From: CAZFYZ01 sp964523735
GTDB taxonomy: Bacteria > Armatimonadota > UBA5829
DNA: 33,783 nt
Direction of reading: 5' to 3'
NCBI GenBank assembly: GCA_964523735.1
Contig: CAZFYZ010000034.1
Location: 1 to 33,783 of the forward strand
Below, in pieces: positions 8,095 through 15,118 of this stretch. The position numbers and the translations under genes are program-made. The notes under the pieces were generated by a model. The model did not search any database. It was not told the origin of the DNA and was given only the letters and a program-made list of their open reading frames with translations. The number at the start of each line of letters is the position of its first letter. Position 1 is the first letter of the stretch.

Positions 8095-8184
8095 GAATCC
8101 TCCAATGATTGGGTCGCCCCATGCCATTGCAGCCCGCCCTATCGAGCAGGCTGCAGGCTTCCATCTCAGTTCTCGCTCATCTGG

Positions 8185-9420
8185 CTACTTGTCCTGCAGT
8201 GCCGCAACTCCCGGAAGCTCAATGCCCTCCAGGAACTCGAGCGATGCTCCACCGCCAGTCGAAACGTGATCGATCTTCTCTGCAAAGCCCAACTGCTCGA
8301 CCGCTGCCGCGGAATCTCCGCCACCGACGATCGTTGTGCCCTTGCATTCGGCCATTGCCTCTGCTATGCCAAGCGTACCCTTGGCGAAGCGCGGGTCCTC
8401 GAAGACGCCCATCGGACCATTCCAAACCACGGTCTTCGCCGATTTGATCTTGTCCGCGAAGAGCTTGATCGACTCAGGACCTATGTCCAGCCCTCGATAG
8501 CCGTCCAGCATTGCGTCGCACCGAGCAGTCGTGATCTTCACGTCCTTCGGCACTCCAGAGGGTATGTCGAAGTCAGCGGCAAGCTCAACCTCGACAGTAT
8601 CCACCGGCAAGAGCAGCTCAATTCCGCGGCTCCTGGCTTTCTCGAACGCCTGCTTCGCCAGCTCAAGCCCCGGGCCATCTACCATAGAATTGCCGACGCT
8701 CAAGCCCTGAGCGTTCAGGAACGTGTAAGTCATTGCGCCACCAATGATCAGCGCGTCCACCTTGTTGAGCAGGTTGTCGATAACCGGTATCTTGTCGGAG
8801 ACTTTGACCCCGCCAAGGATCGCCACGAACGGCCTCTCCGGCTCGCTCATCGCTTTGCCGAGGTAGTCCAACTCCTTCTGCATCAGGAATCCGCCGACGC
8901 CTGGCAGGAACTTGGTTACGCCCTCAGTAGACGCGTGAGCCCTGTGAGCGGTTCCGAATGCATCATTAACGTAGAGCTCTCCCAGGCTGGCCAGCTTCTC
9001 GGCAAACTCGGGGTTGTTCTTCTCCTCGGCCTTGTAGAACCGCACGTTCTCCAGGAGCAGCACATCGCCATCCTTAAGCGCCATCGCCGCTGCCTTGACT
9101 TCATCCCCGATGCAGTCGCCGAGCTTCTTCACAGGCTTGCCAAGCAGTTCCGAGAGGCGGGCAGCGACAGGATCAAGATTGTACTTCTTGACCGACTCTG
9201 CGTCAGCCTTGCCGGAATCATCCGACTTCGGGCGGCCGAGGTGAGACATAAGAATCACGCGGCCGCCGTTGTCGGCTAGATACTTGATAGTAGGAAGCGC
9301 CGCCACGATTCGGCGATCATCGGTGATGTTGCGCGCCGAGTCCAGAGGCACGTTGAAGTCAACGCGGACGAGCACTCGCTTCCCACGAACGTCGATATCC
9401 TTGACGGTCTTCTTGTTCAT
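8185..9420 (-). CDS. pgk: Phosphoglycerate kinase
   Basis: The 411-residue enzyme makes ATP from 1,3-bisphosphoglycerate and ADP. Visible signatures are RVLVRVDFNVPLD at the N-terminus, LMSHLGRPK (substrate arginine), a central VAILGGVKVSDK and the nucleotide-domain motifs WNGPMGVFE and GGGDSAAAVEQLG. The length fits a bacterial PGK. The start codon lies one base after the gap stop, so the two are tightly co-translated. Confidence 0.98.
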   Translation of the reverse strand: MNKKTVKDIDVRGKRVLVRVDFNVPLDSARNITDDRRIVAALPTIKYLADNGGRVILMSHLGRPKSDDSGKADAESVKKYNLDPVAARLSELLGKPVKKLGDCIGDEVKAAAMALKDGDVLLLENVRFYKAEEKNNPEFAEKLASLGELYVNDAFGTAHRAHASTEGVTKFLPGVGGFLMQKELDYLGKAMSEPERPFVAILGGVKVSDKIPVIDNLLNKVDALIIGGAMTYTFLNAQGLSVGNSMVDGPGLELAKQAFEKARSRGIELLLPVDTVEVELAADFDIPSGVPKDVKITTARCDAMLDGYRGLDIGPESIKLFADKIKSAKTVVWNGPMGVFEDPRFAKGTLGIAEAMAECKGTTIVGGGDSAAAVEQLGFAEKIDHVSTGGGASLEFLEGIELPGVAALQDK

Positions 9421-9421
9421 C

Positions 9422-10462
9422 CTACAGGCCCTTCTTCACCATGAAGTCGATGAGGTCGCCGACTCGCTCGGAGTAGGCCCACTCATTGTCATACCACGAG
9501 ACGACCTTAGCGAACTTGTCGCCGAGCATCATCGTGCAAAGGCCATCGAAGATCGAACTGCGGCCATCACCCTTGAAGTCCATCGAGACAACCGGGTCCT
9601 CGGTGTAGCCGAGTATGCCCTTGAGGGGGCCTTCGGACGCGGCCTTCTTCATCGCGGCGTTGATCTCTTCAACGGTAGTTGCCTTAGCGAGGTTGACGCT
9701 CAAGTCAACGCAGGACACGGTCGTGGTCGGAACGCGCAGCGCATAGCCGTGGAGCTTGCCCTTGAGTTCCGGGACAACCAAAGCGATGGCCTTGGCGGCG
9801 CCGGTCGTGGTCGGGATGATGTTCGCGGCGGCAGCGCGAGCCCTGCGAAGATCCTTGTGAGCCTGGTCAGCGGTCTTCTGGTCGTTGGTGTAAGCGTGAA
9901 CCGTGGTCATGAAGCCACTCTCGATGCCGAAGTTGTCCTGCAGGACCTTCGCAAACGGAGCGAGGCAGTTGGTCGTGCAGCTTGCATTCGAGATAATGTG
10001 ATGGTTCGCCGCATCATAGATGTCCTCGTTAACGCCCATCACGATCGTGGCATCCTCGTTCTTCGCTGGAGCGGAAATGATGACCTTCTTCACGGTGTCG
10101 TGCAGATGTGCGTTTGCGCCAGCCTTGCCCTTCTCGGGATCGCCCTTTGCATCCGTGAAGATGCCCGTGCTCTCGACTACAACCTGGATGCCGTGATCCT
10201 GCCACGGAATAGCCTTGGGGTCTTTCTCCGCGTAAACCTTGATCCTCTTGCCGTCGATGACGATCGCGTCCGGCTCAGCCTTGACTTCTCCCGGCCAGGG
10301 ACCGTAGTTCGTATCATACTTGAACAGATGCGCGTTCGTCTTCGAATCGAAGAGGTCGTTGATTGCCACAACCTCAATCTCGCCAGCATACTTCTGCAGG
10401 ATGGAGCGCAGCGTGAGGCGCCCGATTCGCCCGAAACCGTTGATACCGACCTTAACCGCCAT
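9422..10462 (-). CDS. gap: Glyceraldehyde-3-phosphate dehydrogenase, type I
   Basis: The 346-residue NAD-dependent enzyme has the Rossmann start KVGINGFGRIGR, the active-site SNASCTTNCLAP (catalytic Cys) and the C-terminal SWYDNEWAYSERV. It is the first gene of the gap-pgk-tpiA glycolytic operon. It is preceded by AGGAGGG, 11 bases from the ATG, a slightly long spacing. A near-consensus promoter and a leader hairpin lie upstream. Confidence 0.98.
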   Translation of the reverse strand: MAVKVGINGFGRIGRLTLRSILQKYAGEIEVVAINDLFDSKTNAHLFKYDTNYGPWPGEVKAEPDAIVIDGKRIKVYAEKDPKAIPWQDHGIQVVVESTGIFTDAKGDPEKGKAGANAHLHDTVKKVIISAPAKNEDATIVMGVNEDIYDAANHHIISNASCTTNCLAPFAKVLQDNFGIESGFMTTVHAYTNDQKTADQAHKDLRRARAAAANIIPTTTGAAKAIALVVPELKGKLHGYALRVPTTTVSCVDLSVNLAKATTVEEINAAMKKAASEGPLKGILGYTEDPVVSMDFKGDGRSSIFDGLCTMMLGDKFAKVVSWYDNEWAYSERVGDLIDFMVKKGL

Positions 10463-10497
10463 TAGTGATATAACCCTCCTGTGGTAGACGTCAAACA

Positions 10498-10535
10498 GGC
10501 TCGGCTGTAGACAAGGCTGTTGTAGCTGCCGAGCC
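10498..10535 (-). promoter_or_regulatory. Hairpin at the 5' end of the gap-pgk-tpiA transcript
   Basis: A perfect 8-bp stem, GGCTCGGC (10498-10505) and GCCGAGCC (10528-10535), with further partial pairing inside the 22-base loop lies just downstream of the promoter's predicted start. It could stabilise the abundant glycolytic mRNA or act in control. No T-run follows on the minus strand, so it is not a simple attenuator. Confidence 0.5.
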
Positions 10536-10550
10536 GATCAAAACCTCTAT

Positions 10551-10579
10551 ATTCTACCGGGCTGAGGGTGCACTGTCAA
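10551..10579 (-). promoter_or_regulatory. Strong sigma70 promoter of gap-pgk-tpiA
   Basis: On the minus strand a perfect TTGACA (10579-10574), a 17-base spacer and TAGAAT (10556-10551, five of six consensus bases). The predicted untranslated leader is about 80 bases. Confidence 0.85.
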
Positions 10580-10613
10580 TCGCGAGTTTCTCGGGAAGCC
10601 CTGTATAAAGCAC

Positions 10614-10641
10614 GAGAGGCCGGAACGTTGTCCGGCCTCTC
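10614..10641 (-). terminator. Terminator-like hairpin after the small PEP-CTERM gene
   Basis: A perfect 11-bp stem, GAGAGGCCGGA and TCCGGCCTCTC, with a 6-base loop (ACGTTG) lies between the 3' end of the 10746-11312 gene and the gap promoter. The minus-strand tail (GTGCTTTATA) has only a short T-run. Its position insulates the glycolytic operon. Confidence 0.65.
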
Positions 10642-10745
10642 CCTGGCACACACCATGTCTGTCTTGCCGTAAACGAGGGACTCGCTCACGGAACGTGCGC
10701 TTGGAGGAGGAGCAGAGAGTTGTGCGCCAATCACAAACTGCGGTC

Positions 10746-11312
10746 CTAGCGAGTCCGGCTGCGCCTCCGCAACAGTAGCCCCACTAACGCAGCAGACAAT
10801 CCGATGGCGCTGCAGGGCTCCGGTACGACTGGCGCGGCTCCTTCCGGAACCGGTACTTTGCCGAACATAGTGAGCGTCCAGACCAGTCCCATATCTTCGG
10901 CGTCGTACGCCCAGTTGCCTATCGTGAAGTCGGGCAGAGCGTAGTCATAGCTGGTGGCGACTTCTGCGGAAGTAAGGAGCTGCAATGTTGCAGAGTCGCC
11001 GTTGTAGAGGTAGTCCGCTGGAGAATCGATGATCCAGAAGATGTCCAGAGCACCGGATATATCGGGAGCTGTTCCGAAGCTCCAGCCGCTTGGCGCCGAA
11101 TGGCCCGAGATCACCGACACATCCGTCGGTGCGTAGACATGAAAACCAAGCACAGGCGCGGTTTGTTCCTCGGTGTTGGTGAACGTGTAGGTGTAAACCT
11201 TCTCAGAACCAACGGTGTCGACAGTCCAGTAAACGGTAGCGGTCGCGGGCACAGCCGCCAGACAGAGCAGCAGCAATGTGAGCACTAGTGGTTTGTGGTC
11301 CGTGGCAGTCAT
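10746..11312 (-). CDS. Small PEP-CTERM exported protein
   Basis: The 188-residue protein has a signal peptide (hydrophobic PLVLTLLLLCLAAVPATA), a beta-rich body of about 130 residues (VYWTVDTVGSEKVYTYTF...) and a C-terminal PEP-CTERM tail: VVPEPCSAIGL, a hydrophobic helix and the basic RRRSRTR. Such tails direct cleavage by an exosortase and anchoring or release at the cell surface, usually with exopolysaccharide. No exosortase is in the window. The ATG at 11312 is preferred because AGGAGG lies five bases upstream and the signal peptide then starts properly; a longer in-frame form adds 17 polar residues. The body's function is not recognised. Confidence 0.8.
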   Translation of the reverse strand: MTATDHKPLVLTLLLLCLAAVPATATVYWTVDTVGSEKVYTYTFTNTEEQTAPVLGFHVYAPTDVSVISGHSAPSGWSFGTAPDISGALDIFWIIDSPADYLYNGDSATLQLLTSAEVATSYDYALPDFTIGNWAYDAEDMGLVWTLTMFGKVPVPEGAAPVVPEPCSAIGLSAALVGLLLRRRSRTR

Positions 11313-11425
11313 TCCAGCCTCCTGACTTCTATTGCCCCCAGCCGGAATAACAGCTGTGCACAAACCGTGCCAATTGCAGAGGATCAGAGCAGATGTGTTA
11401 ATATTATATGAGCATATGGCAGAGC

Positions 11426-11944
11426 TTAGTGGTGACGCACCACTTGAAAACGGTAGAGCTTCACAAGCTCGTCATTATTGACGTACGCCTTCCGGCGCGC
11501 AATCTGCACCTGATCCTCCACCGTATCGACCCCTTCGAGGTCAGGCAGCAGCAAACCTCGGCGCATTCCGCTCTCTACTATGACGCCATACCGTTTGGGG
11601 TCAAGCTCGTGAAATCCACTCACCAGTTCGGGCTCCGTTAGAACGTCAACTGAGCACTCGAGGTCTTCGATTTCAGCGGGCTCGAGCGGAAGGAACCTCG
11701 GGTCGCGAGTCGCGGCGCTGATGGCATTGGCGATGATCTCTTCAGCCAGACTGTCCTGTGTTGGCTCTATTGTGCCGATACAGCCACGTAAGCTGCCATC
11801 CCTGTGCAGCGACACAAATGCGCCGGCCCGCTTTGACACGAGTTCGTCGGGCACGTCCTTCGGAACCTCCATTGTGACTCGTTCCCGCACATAAGCACTG
11901 ATCGCCGCGAGCGCAAGTTTCACATGAGGACTCTGCTCAGGCAT
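11426..11944 (-). CDS. amrA: AMMECR1-domain protein (AmmeMemoRadiSam protein A)
   Basis: The 172-residue protein is a single AMMECR1 domain. It has the invariant LRGCIGTIEP (about 53-62), AISAATRDPRFLPL and the closing part (GVIVESGMRRGLLLPDLEGVDT...). In many bacteria it accompanies a Memo-like protein and a radical SAM protein (the AmmeMemoRadiSam trio), whose role is not settled. Neither partner is adjacent: its neighbours are plsY and der. It starts seven bases after the plsY stop and is probably the third gene of the der operon. Confidence 0.9.
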   Translation of the reverse strand: MPEQSPHVKLALAAISAYVRERVTMEVPKDVPDELVSKRAGAFVSLHRDGSLRGCIGTIEPTQDSLAEEIIANAISAATRDPRFLPLEPAEIEDLECSVDVLTEPELVSGFHELDPKRYGVIVESGMRRGLLLPDLEGVDTVEDQVQIARRKAYVNNDELVKLYRFQVVRHH

Positions 11945-11951
11945 TGTGTTC

Positions 11952-12572
11952 TTACTCCTCCGGCGCCAGCCTGGCTGCCTTCTGGCCGATCTTCGGCTCG
12001 GTCCCGTTGAGCAACCGGCGCATGTTTGAGGCGTGTCTGATGACGATCGCCGTGGCTGCTACTGCCGCAAGCCAGAAGAACACGCGCGGCGTGTCCATAG
12101 ACTTCCAGAAGTACATCTGTAGAGGCACCGAAATGGAGGCGGCCAGTGATGCGATGGAGATGATGCGAGTCAGGCCCAGGATCACAAGCCAGATCCCGAA
12201 AGCTACTCCGGCGATAATGGGGCTAAGCCCAATAATGACGCCGAGGCTGGTGGCGACGCCCTTACCGCCCCTGAACCGCAGGAAAACGGAGAACGTATGC
12301 CCCAGCACACTCAGCAGGCTCCCGGCAACAATCAAGTAGTCGCTCAGGCCCATCTGACGGCAGATCACTACCGCGAAGAAGCCCTTGGCTGTATCTAGCG
12401 CAAACACCACAAGCGCGGGACCTATGCCCAGCGTGCGCAGCACATTGGAAGCTCCTATGTTGCCGCTGCCAAAGTCGCGGATGTCGATCCCCTTGGTGAT
12501 CTTGCCGGTCCAAAGGCCAAACGGCAGCGATCCAAGGAAGTAGCACAGGAGGATCGCCAGGATCTCGTTCAC
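11952..12572 (-). CDS. plsY: Glycerol-3-phosphate acyltransferase PlsY
   Basis: The 206-residue inner-membrane enzyme transfers an acyl group from acyl phosphate to glycerol 3-phosphate, the first step of phospholipid synthesis. It has several membrane helices and the motifs LGSLPFGLWTGK, FGSGNIGASNVLRTLG and FRGGKGVATSLG that hold phosphate and substrate. The start is GTG, with AAGGAG about eleven bases upstream inside the end of der; the two genes are two bases apart. It probably depends on the der promoter. Confidence 0.96.
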   Translation of the reverse strand: MNEILAILLCYFLGSLPFGLWTGKITKGIDIRDFGSGNIGASNVLRTLGIGPALVVFALDTAKGFFAVVICRQMGLSDYLIVAGSLLSVLGHTFSVFLRFRGGKGVATSLGVIIGLSPIIAGVAFGIWLVILGLTRIISIASLAASISVPLQMYFWKSMDTPRVFFWLAAVAATAIVIRHASNMRRLLNGTEPKIGQKAARLAPEE

Positions 12573-12574
12573 TG

Positions 12575-13894
12575 CTAGCCCCTCTCCTTCTTGGCCCGCC
12601 GAACTACCAGCTTGAGCGGCGTGCCCTCATAGGAGTACTCCCGCCTGATCTGGTTCTCCAGGTACCTCACGTATGAGAAGTGTGCAAGCTCGGGGTCGTT
12701 GACAAAGATCACGATCGTCGGCGGTTTCACGTCCGACATCGTGACGTATTTCACCCTGAGGTCCCTTCCCTTGCGTGCGTAGGGGTGCTTGTCAACAGCG
12801 TCCTGGACAATCCTGTTCAGTTCCCCGGTCGAGACCCTGAGCGCGTGGTTGGATGCGGCATCCACTGCAGTATCAACAGCGGCCGGCACACCGGTTCCGT
12901 TCATGGCGGAGGTGAACACTATGGGAGCGTAATCCAGGAACGGAATCTGTTTGCGGATGTTTTCGGAGAACTCGCGCATCGGCTCCTCGCTCACCAGGTC
13001 CCACTTGTTTACCACAAGCACACAAGCGCGGCCGGCCTCATGCGCGAAGCCTGCCACGCGCTTGTCGCCTTCAGTAAGGCCATCGGCAGCGTCTACCACG
13101 ATCATTGCGACATCCGCCCGTTCCATCGCTCTTACAGCCCGCAAGACCATGTAGTACTCGATCGAGCCTTGGATCTTGCCCGTCTTGCGAATCCCTGCCG
13201 TGTCGACAAGCACCAGCGTGTGGTCATCGCGCTGCAGAACCGTGTCAATGGCATCGCGGGTTGTGCCGGGGATATCGGAGACAATGACTCGCTTCTCGCC
13301 AAGAATCGCGTTCACGAGCGAGGATTTCCCGACGTTCGGCCGTCCGATGATCGCGATCTTGATGGCGTCCTCCGGGTATGCCTCTCGCCCACCCTCTTCA
13401 GGGAACGCAAGCACAACCTCATCGAGGAGATCAGCCACGCTTCGGCCGTTCAGCGCAGAGACCGGGAAGACCTCGCCCAACCCCAGGCCGTAGAACTCGC
13501 TGGACTCCGTATCGCGCACAGCATTGTCCGCCTTGTTCGCGACTGTGAAGACAGGCTTCGACGAACCTCGCAATCGATCGGCAATTTCCGAGTCCGACGG
13601 AGTGATCCCGTCCACGGCATCCACCATGAACAGGATGACATCCGCTTCCTCAAGGGCGACCTGCGCCTGTGTGGTGACCTGAACTTTGAGAGGGTCTCTG
13701 TCGTTGAGGATAATCCCTCCCGTATCAACGACAACAAATTCCCGGCCGTTCCAATCGGCCTCGGCGTATACGCGGTCGCGCGTGATCCCGGCGGTGTCCT
13801 CCACAATGGCGATCCGCTTGCCCACGATCCTATTGAAGAGCGTCGATTTGCCGACATTCGGACGCCCTACTATTGCTACAAGTGGCTTGTTCAC
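12575..13894 (-). CDS. der: Ribosome-assembly GTPase Der (EngA)
   Basis: The 439-residue protein has two tandem GTPase domains, each with a full set of motifs: GRPNVGKST, DTGG and NKAD in the first, GRPNVGKSS, DTAG and NKWD in the second. A C-terminal KH-like domain follows. It acts in 50S subunit maturation. The start GTG at 13894 gives VNKPLVAIVGRPNVGK, the usual family start. No Shine-Dalgarno precedes it, but a promoter places the transcription start at or beside the GTG, so it may be leaderless. An in-frame codon at 13945 would add 17 residues without support. It heads der-plsY-amrA. Confidence 0.96.
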   Translation of the reverse strand: MNKPLVAIVGRPNVGKSTLFNRIVGKRIAIVEDTAGITRDRVYAEADWNGREFVVVDTGGIILNDRDPLKVQVTTQAQVALEEADVILFMVDAVDGITPSDSEIADRLRGSSKPVFTVANKADNAVRDTESSEFYGLGLGEVFPVSALNGRSVADLLDEVVLAFPEEGGREAYPEDAIKIAIIGRPNVGKSSLVNAILGEKRVIVSDIPGTTRDAIDTVLQRDDHTLVLVDTAGIRKTGKIQGSIEYYMVLRAVRAMERADVAMIVVDAADGLTEGDKRVAGFAHEAGRACVLVVNKWDLVSEEPMREFSENIRKQIPFLDYAPIVFTSAMNGTGVPAAVDTAVDAASNHALRVSTGELNRIVQDAVDKHPYARKGRDLRVKYVTMSDVKPPTIVIFVNDPELAHFSYVRYLENQIRREYSYEGTPLKLVVRRAKKERG

Positions 13895-13901
13895 GAGGAG
13901 A

Positions 13902-13930
13902 ATGGTACCATAAGCGTGGACCACCGTCAA
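13902..13930 (-). promoter_or_regulatory. Promoter of der, predicting a leaderless mRNA
   Basis: On the minus strand TTGACG (13930-13925), a 17-base spacer and TACCAT (13907-13902). Seven bases separate the -10 box from the der GTG, so the first transcribed base should fall at the start codon. The -35 is half of the palindrome GTCAA-ACG-TTGAC shared with the plus strand. Confidence 0.55.
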
Positions 13931-14036
13931 ACGTTGACAGACCACCCCACCAGGATGGCGCTGATTGGCACAGATTGTGCAACAGCCTCGACCGTTGTCT
14001 AGCGATCAAGCGTTAAATGCTTCTGGAGGACTTGGG

Positions 14037-15107
14037 ATGAGGGTTTGTTGTCTACTTGCAATGACTTGTGTGTTGCTGGCGATGGCATGTGTTCCGACTT
14101 GGGCGGACTGGACTGTCACAACTCTGCATCCTGTCGACGGCCTCTTGTCGAACGCGAGTGCGGTGTTCATTGGCGGCCAGGCTGGGTACGTCAAATGTAC
14201 CAGTGATGGCTCAGCGCACGCAAGCCTCTGGAACGGAGGGACGGACTGGATCGACTTGCACCCGGCCGGAGCTTACTCTTCGTATGCATCCGGCATTGCC
14301 AAGGACCAGCAGGTGGGCTGGGCGGACTTTGGATGGCCATACTTCAATACCCACGCCGTGATGTGGTCAGGCTCAGCCAGCGGCTATGTAGATCTCAACC
14401 CCAAAGGCGCGTCTCGATCGTTTGCTATGGGTACGGACGGAACCCAGCAGGTTGGCTGCGCCGGAGCAAGCGCCATGCGCGCGGGTCTCTGGACTGGAAG
14501 TGCCGAGAGTTGGGTGGAACTCTTCCCCGGAGACTCGGTAGCCTATGGGGTATCGGGAGGACAGCAAGTAGGCTCGGTGTATTCTCACGCAACTCTGTGG
14601 AGGGGAACGGCTGCCAGCCGAGTTGACCTCAACCCGGTCGGAGCAGGTTCATCTGAAGCCATAGGAGTCTCTGACGGAGAGCAAGTAGGCTGGGCGATAC
14701 TCGGCGGATTCGCAAGGGCTTGCCTGTGGCGCGGCACTGCACAGAGCTATGTCGACCTAAACCCTGCAGGTGCTTGGGGCTCGGGCGCGTACGCTGTCTC
14801 AGGGGGATGGCAGGCTGGCCTCGTACAGTTCGGAGACGAGGCGCACGCAGGCATCTGGCATGGGACCGCGGATAGTTGGCAGGACCTGGACAGCTACCTT
14901 CCATCAGGTGTGTACTCACGCTCTTGGGCAAATGGCATCTACGCCAATGGAGACGAGTTAGTTGTGGTAGGTTTTGCTACTGACGCTATATCGGGGCAAG
15001 ATCACGCCATCATGTGGTCGTACGCAGTCCCTGAGCCGGGTTGCGTTACAGCACTCGTTGTGGGAGTCTGTATGCTCGCAGGCTTCATCCGGCCGCGGCG
15101 AACCTGA
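14037..15107 (+). CDS. Repeat-rich PEP-CTERM exported protein (HAF-like repeats)
   Basis: The 356-residue protein has a signal peptide (MRVCCLLAMTCVLLAMACVPTWA), about five and a half repeats of roughly 40 residues with the core HAxLWxGTAxSxVDLNPxGA...SDGxQVGWA, and a PEP-CTERM tail (AVPEPGCVTAL, hydrophobic helix, RPRRT). The repeat looks like the HAF family of extracellular beta-propeller-like repeats, probably a surface or matrix protein anchored through exosortase. The ATG at 14037 is chosen because GGAGGA lies six bases upstream and the signal peptide begins there; an upstream extension would add 24 unlikely residues. It is transcribed away from der and ends 11 bases from the convergent mutL. 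Confidence 0.85.
   Translation: MRVCCLLAMTCVLLAMACVPTWADWTVTTLHPVDGLLSNASAVFIGGQAGYVKCTSDGSAHASLWNGGTDWIDLHPAGAYSSYASGIAKDQQVGWADFGWPYFNTHAVMWSGSASGYVDLNPKGASRSFAMGTDGTQQVGCAGASAMRAGLWTGSAESWVELFPGDSVAYGVSGGQQVGSVYSHATLWRGTAASRVDLNPVGAGSSEAIGVSDGEQVGWAILGGFARACLWRGTAQSYVDLNPAGAWGSGAYAVSGGWQAGLVQFGDEAHAGIWHGTADSWQDLDSYLPSGVYSRSWANGIYANGDELVVVGFATDAISGQDHAIMWSYAVPEPGCVTALVVGVCMLAGFIRPRRT
14217..14888 (+). repeat. Tandem protein repeats inside the PEP-CTERM gene
   Basis: Five full copies and one partial copy of a roughly 105-120 base unit encode HASLWNGGTDWIDL, HAVMWSGSASGYVDL, RAGLWTGSAESWVEL, HATLWRGTAASRVDL, RACLWRGTAQSYVDL and HAGIWHGTADSWQDL, each full copy followed by a QQVGWA-like turn. 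They are diverged at the DNA level. Confidence 0.85.
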
Positions 15108-15118
15108 CACGGCAAGCT

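Noticed and set aside
7807..9279. Long plus-strand ORF of 490 codons
   Set aside because: It runs opposite to tpiA and pgk, which have all their catalytic motifs. It has no ribosome site or recognisable domain and is a reverse-strand shadow typical of GC-rich genes.
11426..11944. A complete AmmeMemoRadiSam system in the window
   Set aside because: Only the AMMECR1 protein is here. The radical SAM protein at 532 has a SPASM C-terminus and is not adjacent, and no Memo-like protein is seen.
13934..13939. A plus-strand promoter (TTGACA) for the HAF-type PEP-CTERM gene
   Set aside because: No -10-like box lies 16-18 bases downstream; the match is half of the palindrome shared with the der promoter.
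12680..14002. Plus-strand ORF of 440 codons opposite der
   Set aside because: der is clearly the real gene (two full GTPase motif sets); this is its antisense shadow.
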